Shown piece after piece: positions 59,101-64,000 of a stretch of 64,000 nucleotides of DNA. Source of the stretch: Megalobrama amblycephala (Eukaryota > Chordata > Actinopteri > Cypriniformes > Xenocyprididae). A program made the position numbers and the translations under genes. Position 1 is the stretch's first letter, and every line of letters starts with the position of its first letter. The DNA lies in assembly GCF_018812025.1 (NCBI RefSeq), contig NC_063049.1, forward strand, positions 35,593,447 through 35,657,446, read 5' to 3'. Below the pieces are notes generated by a model. That model saw nothing but the letters and a program-made list of their open reading frames with translations, searched no databases and had not been told where the DNA came from.

Positions 59101-61358
59101 TACCCCAAGCTTTACTCATCCTCAAGCCATCCTAGGTGTATATGACTGTAAATATATAGCTTCGCCAGACCAACTACGCCTTTCATTTTCAACTTACAAA
59201 AAAACTTAAAGGAAAAATATCTATATTTATTAACCCCCCGGAGCTGTGTGGAATATGTTTATGATGGATGGATGTACTTTCTTCAGCTTCATATGCATTG
59301 GTACCGTTCACTGCTATTATAAAGCTCGGATGCGTCAGGATATTTATTAATATAAATATAAATGTCATATACACCTAGGATGGCTTGAAGGTGAGTAAAT
59401 CTTGGGCTAATTTTCATTTTAAAGTGAACCAATCCTTTAATACCATGTGTAAACAGGGCTTCTGAGATGTTGTCTCTCTCTTGGTCTCTGTGTATGTTTC
59501 TCTCTCCCAAGATGCATACTTATCCAAAAAGAAATGTGCACTTTAAATTCTTGAACGATGCTGTTATTTAACCAAAAAAAAAAAAAAAAAAAGTGTGGAA
59601 TGTTGGACACTTCATGCACTAAACTGTTGCAGATTGCCTTACATAGTGGAAGGGAAGGGCTATCTGACTCTGATGAAGCATGACAAAAAACCTTAAAGGT
59701 CCCGTTCTTCGTGATCCCATGTTTCAAACTTTAGTTAGTGTGTAATGTTGTTGTTAGAGTATAAATAAAATCTGTAAAATTTTAAAGCTCAAAGTTCAAT
59801 GCCAAGCGAAATATTTTATTTAACAGAAGTCGCCTACATCGAACGGCCAGTTTGGACTACATCCCTCTACTTCCTTCTTTAATGACGTCACTAAAACAGT
59901 TTTTTGACTAACCTCCGCCCACAGGAATACACAAAAAAAGGGGGCGTGGTCTTGTTGCGCTCCCACGGAGAAGAGCAAGAGTTGCGTTTGTAGAATGTGT
60001 TTGTCGCCATGTCGTTGAAACGCTGTTATTTTCATCCCGCAGTCCAATCACCTTTGTTTGGCCTTCCCAGGTCAATGGTTACAATTTATGTTTAACTCGG
60101 TTCCCGAAAATTATAATCCACATGTAAAACTATGTGCAGCACATTTTGCTGAGGACAGCTTCCTCAATCTCAATCAGTTTAATGCCGGATTCGCACAAAG
60201 ATTATTCTTGAAAGATGGAGCAGAAGCTGCTGTCAAATCACAACACAGGAACCGCTGGCACAATCAGAACTCGTTACGTATTTCTGAAGGAGTCATCAGC
60301 CCGTTTTTATGACAGAGGAAACAGCGGTATACAGATAAGTAAATTATGTGAAAAATACTGTGTTTTTTTTTACACGCGAAACATGAACACATGTTATATT
60401 GCACACTATAAACACAATCAAAGCTTCAAAAAACCACGAAAAACGGGACCTTTAATAAACCTCATACACTACATGGTAGAGTAGTCATAGTGTATAGTAC
60501 ATCATTTGGGACACAACTCCAGTTAGTTAAAGGTTAGCTCTGTTCCAATACCTAGTGAAACTCATAAATTATCTATTTGGAACACCCTACATTGGGAGCA
60601 ACTCGTCACAAAAATAGCGCTCCTGAAGTGGACTCCATTCACAATTGATTTCAGTAGAGATTAATGTTAGTATGTTGCTAAGCTAACAAATTATGCTCTG
60701 ATAAGCATACAAATACATACGAGACACAAATATTGAGTTACAATATTGAGTTAATTATTTTTAATTAGACACAATTTGTTTGCTCAGTAACGAATACACC
60801 ACAGTGACATTTTCTTTTCATTTATACTCTCCGTAACTCAATGAAATACAGGTCAGGATGGGATGGGATTTTTCACAAACGTTTGGCGCAGTGCATTACC
60901 TTAAGGTGCGGTCACATTTACTGTTGCTTGGCAAAATTTTGTGAACAAAGTCATTCCGTTAGAAATCCACGTGAATAGGAGTTTCACATGAGGGCAAAAA
61001 AAGTTGACTTAGAAATTGTCCAGAAGGTGTTCTGCTCATGTTGATAGCTCACTTGTGGTGCCTTAAAAGGCTGGTTTTGGAGGTTTTGGATCAGAGCTAT
61101 TGTTTTATGTTGTTTCACTGTGCCCCTGCAGTTACCATCAGGAAACTGCTTGTAAAAAGTCCTGTTGTAAACAACACATTCCCTTCTCTGCTCTTCAGTA
61201 TCTGATCTAGACCCACTAGATTTTTTTCTACCTCTGAGTTTGAGAATTTTCCCATTTTTCTCTCCTGTCAGATTGCATCTCTTGAGAAAGATCTTGTTGA
61301 CTTGAAGTCTCCATCTATCAGCGACGTGGCCCAACTACTCGATTCTTATCAAGAACAG
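37084..61358 (+). CDS. hibch: 3-hydroxyisobutyryl-CoA hydrolase, exons 1-9 (continues right of window)
   Basis: A mitochondrial matrix enzyme of valine catabolism that hydrolyses 3-hydroxyisobutyryl-CoA to the free acid and CoA; crotonase (enoyl-CoA hydratase/isomerase) fold. Exons: 37084-37115, 38099-38141, 38543-38674, 38781-38865, 38988-39068, 39149-39201, 49090-49168, 56875-57020, 61272-61358. All are GT-AG with consistent phases, giving 246 codons against about 386 in human. The N-terminus [20 protein letters not shown] is basic with no acidic residues, as in a matrix targeting peptide. Motifs: [22 protein letters not shown] and [13 protein letters not shown] (oxyanion and CoA region), [20 protein letters not shown] with the conserved Glu and Asp, then [11 protein letters not shown] and ATHFVQSEK. 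Introns 6 and 7 are 9.9 and 7.7 kb and consist largely of transposon remains. Confidence 0.95.
37906..37942. repeat. (GT)n microsatellite in hibch intron 1
   Basis: A continuous GT dinucleotide run following CACGC. A shorter (TA)n lies at about 37511-37527. Confidence 0.9.
39244..39258 (+). promoter_or_regulatory. Weak CTCF-like motif in hibch intron 6
   Basis: CCAGCAGATGGTGCT differs from the CTCF core consensus at one position. It lies 43 bp after the exon 6 donor. A related but poorer match is at about 39790 (CCAGTAGGTGTCAGC). Such matches occur by chance. Confidence 0.2.
39493..39592. repeat. ~100-bp palindromic element in hibch intron 6
   Basis: TGCTGAATTCAGAACCGCATACTAG... is roughly the reverse complement of ...CTAGTGTGCATTTCCAAATTCAGCA, around a CTACTATTTCTGCC centre. 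A small foldback MITE remnant. Confidence 0.6.
40760..41464. mobile_element. Inverted-repeat element, CCCTCTGGTGCTC ends
   Basis: The left end CCCTCTGGTGCTC (40760) is the exact inverse of GAGCACCAGAGGG (ends 41464). The interior matches 16090-16706. It directly abuts the TTAA of the next element (41465), so the junction TTAA may have served as an insertion site. It is the uninterrupted relative of the interrupted copy at 16090-17667. Confidence 0.75.
41465..42178. mobile_element. TTAA-flanked MITE in hibch intron 6
   Basis: The element is 41469-42174 (706 bp) with TTAA at 41465-41468 and 42175-42178. Ends AGGGTTAGTTCACCC and GGGTGAACTAACCCT are perfect inverted repeats. The inner half is also inverted (GATGGCCGATTTCAAAACAC against its complement at about 41920-41940), so the element is palindromic along most of its length. 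Contains CAAAGTCACGTGATTT at about 41836-41851. Confidence 0.87.
43152..43616. mobile_element. Palindromic MITE unit in hibch intron 6
   Basis: The left end CACTACTGTTCAAAGGTTTG and right end CCAAACTTTTGAACGG belong to the family seen at 16707 and 19039. The interior has the GAATGATTTCTGAAGGATCA and ATGCTGAAAATTCAGC landmarks. Mildly degraded. Confidence 0.75.
44735..45065. mobile_element. Degraded unit of the same palindromic family
   Basis: Landmarks: GGGTCAGTAAAATGTTTTAA, TCTCTTACGCTTATGCTCTTAAG, GCTGAATTTTCAGCATCATT, and CATGATTATTTGATAAACAG. Right end eroded. Short end-only fragments of the family also occur at about 47627-47700. Confidence 0.6.
46203..47159. mobile_element. TA-flanked element, CACTCAAAAAAAT ends
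   Basis: TA duplications flank 46205-47157 (953 bp). The terminal repeat CACTCAAAAAAATTATTTTT is inverted at the right end (AGTTATTTTTTTGAGTG). Interior has repeated AAGTTGA/TTGATTCAAC words and a TTTA(TTTA)n stretch at about 46900-46925. No coding capacity recognised. Probably a Tc1/mariner-type non-autonomous element, from the TA site. Confidence 0.75.
47163..47320. repeat. Inverted repeat around a (TA)n core
   Basis: AATCGCATCTAACATAAAAG and its near-complement CTTTTATGTAAGATGCGATT bracket an AT/TATA-rich centre (about 47195-47275). Adjacent to the preceding element. Confidence 0.65.
48314..48538. mobile_element. Short (221 bp) TA-flanked deletion derivative of the palindromic family
   Basis: The element is 48316-48536 with TA flanks. 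Ends CACTACCGTTAACATTTTGG and TTTTGAACAGTAGTG. The middle is missing relative to the ~500-bp units. Confidence 0.7.
49090..57020 (+). CDS. hibch: hibch exons 7-8, catalytic centre
   Basis: Exon 7 (49090-49168) encodes [19 protein letters not shown] and MPETGIG; exon 8 (56875-57020) continues [19 protein letters not shown]. The shared Gly codon is split 1/2 across a 7.7 kb intron. In the crotonase family this block carries the acidic residues that support hydrolysis and the glycine-rich loop that holds the thioester carbonyl. Both exons are intact with no stop. Confidence 0.93.
49457..50339. mobile_element. TTAA-flanked element carrying a THAP N-terminus (Kolobok-like)
   Basis: The element is 49461-50335 (875 bp) with TTAA at 49457-49460 and 50336-50339. 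Ends AGGGTTAGTTCAACC and GGGTGAACTAACCCT. The outer ~200 bp of each side are inverted copies (AGTCTACCGTACAAAC and complement). The core carries a short coding remnant on the minus strand (next entry). Lies in hibch intron 7. Confidence 0.85.
49755..49865 (-). pseudogene. THAP zinc-finger N-terminal remnant inside a TTAA element
   Basis: An ATG at 49865 (minus) begins [14 protein letters not shown]. This has the spacing of a THAP domain start: Cys5 and Cys10, then N-R, as in THAP1. Soon after, the frame drifts into low-complexity [15 protein letters not shown] made from a repeated CCATTGAAT segment, and the Trp and Cys-x2-His of a full THAP are absent. It is therefore a truncated coding relic and not a gene. 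Confidence 0.6.
50558..50722. mobile_element. Short hAT-type MITE
   Basis: The element is 50566-50714 (149 bp), ends CAGGGGTGG and CCACCCCTG. Flanks CTAAATAC and CTATATAC form an 8-bp target duplication with one change. Interior inverted words GTCCTGGAGAGCC and CTCTCCAGGACC. Contains AACCCTAATCAAACACACCT, common in fish MITEs of this kind. Confidence 0.8.
51873..52484. repeat. Array of AATTCTGAC/CACAATTGTGAG palindromic units
   Basis: The outer arms GAAGCTTGTTTCCACCAC and GTGGCGGAAACAAGCTTCC are inverted. Between them are dozens of degenerate ACTTTATAACTCGCAATTC and TCTCACAATT words in both orientations. A third copy of the arm region at about 52140-52195 suggests two joined units. Highly self-complementary. 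Confidence 0.75.
52525..52903. mobile_element. Degraded palindromic-family unit
   Basis: Landmarks AAAAACAGTAATATTGTGAA, CCAGAAATCATTCTAATATG, GATGAATCAAAAGTTCAAAAG and right end GACCCCAAATTTTCAAACTG. Contains a poly-A run near 52855-52873. Confidence 0.65.
54285..55640. repeat. Two related diverged repeats in hibch intron 7
   Basis: 54300-54345 and 54580-54640 resemble 55540-55640 (ATAGGTTAGACAAACACATA against ATAGGTTGCAAAAACACAGT, CATTGGTTGAG, CTCAAACAAAGAATATTTT). Between them a repeat has TCATTTGGTTTAACCGTCCA at about 54966 and its inverse-like TTTGGTTAAACCAAATGAC at about 55245. Element ends are not resolved. Confidence 0.4.
57422..57928. mobile_element. Inverted-repeat MITE in hibch intron 8
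   Basis: CAATGACTACATTTACATG at the left and CATGTAAACGTAGTCATTG at the right are inverted with one or two differences, enclosing about 507 bp with inverted ATTGCAATAAT/TGCGATTAAAT words. No coding capacity. Confidence 0.75.
58179..58193 (+). promoter_or_regulatory. CTCF-like motif in hibch intron 8
   Basis: GCAGCAGGGGGCGAC contains the strong AGCAGGGGGC core of CTCF sites, with two mismatches to the 15-base consensus. It is surrounded by locally GC-rich, non-repetitive-looking sequence (58140-58330), unusual for this intron. Confidence 0.3.
59070..59440. mobile_element. TTAA-flanked MITE in hibch intron 8
   Basis: The element is 59074-59436 (363 bp) with TTAA on both sides. Ends AGGATTAGTTCACTTTAAAA and TTTTAAAGTGAACCAATCCT. 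Inner inverted words CCATCCTAGGTGTATATGAC and its complement. A shorter relative of the AGGGTTAGTTCACCC group. Confidence 0.85.
59693..60455 (+). mobile_element. TTAA-flanked element carrying a broken THAP domain (Kolobok-like)
   Basis: The element is 59697-60451 (755 bp) with TTAA at 59693-59696 and 60452-60455. Its 17-bp terminal inverted repeat AGGTCCCGTTCTTCGTG has one mismatch. It carries a THAP-type coding remnant (next entry). The TTAA site plus a THAP domain is the combination reported for the Kolobok superfamily; no DDE catalytic part is present. Confidence 0.85.
60009..60312 (+). pseudogene. THAP zinc-finger domain remnant, frameshifted
   Basis: From the ATG at 60009 the frame reads [20 protein letters not shown]. 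The matching second half is in another frame (from 60058): [14 protein letters not shown], then [19 protein letters not shown]. Together they show the first Cys, the conserved Trp and the Cys-x2-His-Phe of a THAP domain. The two halves are out of frame near 60070-60080, so no intact product is made. Not part of hibch; it lies in intron 8. Confidence 0.7.
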
Positions 61359-61660
61359 GTATGTGGCAGAGACAGACGTGACTTTTTAAAATGGCCTGTG
61401 CAGACTTTTACAGCCTCAGTGCTTGCAGTTACTCTACACAGTGGTGAGTTGTATAATCTGTTACCATAGCCACAGTATACAACACTGATGGATCTGCTTT
61501 CAGTGCAGCTTTATATGGTTAAAATTAAATGCCATGTGGCAACACAAATGTGGAAGATTTTCTCTCATTAAATGGATAGTTCACCAAAAAAATGAACAGC
61601 CTTGTGTAGTTCCAAACCGGTATCACTTTTTGTCTTCTGTGAAACAAAAGAAGATATTTT

Positions 61661-62610
61661 TTAAAGGTGCCCTAGAATTAAAAATTGAATTTATCTTGGC
61701 ATAGTTAAATAACAAGAGTTCAGTACATGGAAATGACATACAGCGAGTCTCAAACTCCATTGTTTCCTCCTTATAGAAATCTCATTTGTTTAAAAGACCT
61801 CCGAAGAACAGGCGAATCTCAACATAACACCGACTGTCACATAAGTCGGGATCATTAATATGTACGCCCCCAATATTTGCATATGCCAGCCCATGTTCAA
61901 GCATTAGACAAGGGCAGGACGTCTGGATCTGTGCACAGGTGAATCATCAGACTAGGTAAACAAGCAAGAACAACAGCGAAAAATGGCAAATGGAGCAATA
62001 ATAACTGACATGATCCATGATTACATGATATTTTTAGTGATATTTGTAAATTGTCTTTCTAAATGTTTCATTAGCATGTTGCTAATGTACTGTTAAATGT
62101 GGTTAAAGTTACCATCGTTTCTTACTGTATTCACGGAGACTGGAGCTGTCATTATTTTCATTATTAAACACTTGCAGTCTGTATAATTCATAAACACAAC
62201 TTCATTCTTTATAAATCTCTCCAACAGTGTAGCATTAGCCGTTAGCCACGGAGCACTCACATTCAGAATCAAATGTAAACATCCAAATAAATACTATACT
62301 CACATAATCCAATGTATGCATGCAGCATGCATGATGAACACTTTGTAAAGATCCATTTTGAGGGTTATATTAGCTGTGTAAACTTTGTCTATGCTGTTAA
62401 AGGAAAGCGCGAGCTCCGTGGGCGGGGGAGCGCCAGATTTAAAGGGGCCGCAGCCTGAATCAGTGCATATTTAATGATGCCCCAAAATAGGCAGTTAAAA
62501 AAATTAATAAAAAAAAAATCTAGCTTGAGCTGAAACTTCACAGACACATTCAGGGGACACCTTAGACTTATATTACATCTTGTAAAAAAAACATTCAATG
62601 GCACCTTTAA
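61661..62610. mobile_element. TTAA-flanked ~0.94 kb element in hibch intron 9
   Basis: The element is 61665-62606 with TTAA at both ends. The terminal repeat is short (AGGTGCC) with A/T-rich sub-terminal matches (AAAATTGAAT and ATTCAATGG). The interior includes AACAGGCGAATCTCAACATA and TACGCCCCCAATATTTGCAT. No coding sequence recognised. The sequence just left of it (61573-61660) resembles a further MITE that it interrupted. Confidence 0.75.
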
Positions 62611-62619
62611 AATGTTGAC

Positions 62620-63765
62620 TATTTTAAACAACATTGAAACCGACTGACTTGCACAGTATGTACAATAAACAAAACAGTGATTTTTCAAAACTTCTTCTTC
62701 TGTGTTCCAATTATTGATTAATGCAATTATTGATTAATTGTCTGATTGTGGTTATTCAGTCTAATCACAATTTGTTTTAGATAAATGCAATTTAATGTAT
62801 TAGGCTTACACTGTAAGTGAAATTAACAAAACGGAATTAAATCGTAAGTCGCAATTATTTGTCTGACATTTAATCATCAGCACAAAATTCATGATTGTGA
62901 CAGGCCTATGTGAGAGTATTCCTGAGCCTCCTCTAAAAGCTCAAAGTCCCTGCTGTGTTTTAGTATACTCATTACACTCATAATGGCTTGGAGGTATGGA
63001 TTTATAGCCATCTGTGATTAATGCTGTGAAGTTGTGTGTGCTGAACAGGAGTGTCTAAGTGAGAATTATTATGACTCATACAGTCTTTACATCACAAGAC
63101 TTTCCAAAGATGGGGGACAGATGACACGTGGCTTTCATGCTCTGGACAAATATATTTGCTTCCGCAGACCCTTCTGATCATTTCTTTTATTTTATTCTCT
63201 TCTGTTATCAACAAATCTTGATAGTAGCTTAATTAAATATCCAGACGTTGTGAATTATTTACAGTTAGGTTTTGCATTATGGAATGGCAATAATGGGTCA
63301 GACACTGGATGTTATTTACATCTGCCAATGCTCCTGCTTCAAAGAGAGTTTATCTACAGCAGCTGTCACTAAACCATAAAACCATACACTTATATCAACT
63401 TTGTTCATCAAGGTTGCACTTTAAAGCCTGTAGATTGTTTGATACTAAAGATCAGTTAGGGTGTATCCAGACCCGAGCAGATAAGAGAGGAATATAGACA
63501 CTTCCATTCTGTATTCAGATTGTGATAATGGTGCATTGTGATTCCATGTCATGAATTCTGTGAGAATGTATTGAAATAGAGATGTCTATGTCTGTGTATC
63601 TCTAGAGCAGGCGTACGATGAAATGTCACTGGGATTCATGTCACAGCTTTCAAGCACTAGGAGGGGAGTAAATTAGTTTGACCATCCGCACACAGAAGAT
63701 AAAATGAAAAATGTGCTGGATTTGAAACTGTCTGTAAACAGTGTGTTAGTTTGTAGTGTGTTTAT
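62620..63765. other. hibch: hibch intron 9, no feature recognised
   Basis: AT-rich intronic DNA. 62710-62890 has ATTATTGATTAATGCAATTA and related words, probably a decayed repeat. No exon of hibch is found here; exon 10 must lie beyond the window. Confidence 0.5.
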
Positions 63766-63769
63766 ATTT

Positions 63770-64000
63770 AATCCCGCTCTGAGCAGTGTGAGTAGGACCA
63801 GTTACATGCTGACCCAGATGGGAGTGAGGTTTGGGGGGAGTGTAATAGAGGCCAGCTAGTAAAGAGCTGTGTAAGTAAACCTCACTCCTCTGGCCTCAAG
63901 AGGCACACTTGTGACTGATGCTAGAGGCCGCGGTCTTTAGTGTTCTTGTTAGTGCGCCAGCCTCAATGCTGGTGCGAATCCCGCTCTGAGCAGTGCGGAT
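63770..64000. repeat. Start of a ~207-bp tandem repeat with a tRNA-like box B
   Basis: AATCCCGCTCTGAGCAGTG occurs at 63770 and again at 63977, giving a period of 207 bp, and the array continues past the window edge. Just before the second copy, GGTGCGAATCC (63971-63981) is one base from the RNA polymerase III box B consensus, preceded by GTTAGTGCGCCAGCC. This could be a tRNA-derived SINE arranged in tandem, but it does not fold as a normal tRNA that I can see. Confidence 0.5.

Noticed and set aside
63926..64000. Possible tRNA gene at the right edge
   Set aside because: Only a box B-like motif is clear. No acceptor stem, D-arm or anticodon arm could be paired convincingly, and the motif is part of a 207-bp repeat.
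1..64000. CRISPR arrays, operons, prophage or viral genes
   Set aside because: The sequence is intron-bearing vertebrate DNA. The repeats are transposons and microsatellites, with no regularly spaced short repeats with unique spacers and no viral coding signature.

Overview
This window is from a vertebrate nuclear genome, almost certainly a teleost and probably a cyprinid. The evidence is AT-rich DNA, small exons with GT-AG introns, and dense families of short inverted-repeat DNA transposons of the kind typical of carp-like fish. I see no bacterial, viral or organellar genes, no CRISPR array and no convincing tRNA or rRNA gene. Most short open frames here are chance frames inside introns and repeats. 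I rebuilt the genes by following splice sites, reading phase and protein similarity.

Three protein-coding genes are present. (1) 31-20469, minus strand: the 5' part of an ABCA12-type lipid ABC transporter. It comprises 19 coding exons covering the start codon, the first membrane segment and a very long first extracellular domain. The gene runs off the left edge before its ATP-binding domains. Exon 18 is a 2.2 kb giant exon. Exon 19 is a diverged tandem copy of its 3' third and carries a one-base frameshift. (2) 28114-36190, minus strand: a complete pofut2 (GDP-fucose protein O-fucosyltransferase 2) in nine coding exons, 444 residues. (3) 37084-61358 and beyond, plus strand: the first nine coding exons (246 codons) of hibch, the mitochondrial 3-hydroxyisobutyryl-CoA hydrolase of valine breakdown. 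Its last exons lie to the right of the window. pofut2 and hibch are head to head, with 893 bp between their start codons.

The rest is intronic and intergenic DNA filled with transposon remains. There is a 1.57 kb Tc1-like element with a dead transposase. hAT-type elements carry 8-bp target duplications. Palindromic elements end in TA or in the ACTACCGTTCAAAAG motif. At least eight elements are flanked by TTAA with ends starting AGG/AGC, and two of these still carry pieces of a THAP zinc-finger coding region, which points to the Kolobok superfamily. Several insertions sit within 20-30 bp of splice sites of the host genes. The three genes have unrelated jobs (skin/epithelial lipid transport, ER glycosylation, mitochondrial catabolism). 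Their grouping is chromosomal synteny and not a functional cluster.

The most noteworthy observations are the expanded and internally duplicated ABCA12 ectodomain with its frameshifted repeat exon, the THAP remnants inside TTAA-flanked elements, and twin ~0.9 kb palindromes on either side of the ABCA12 membrane-anchor exon.
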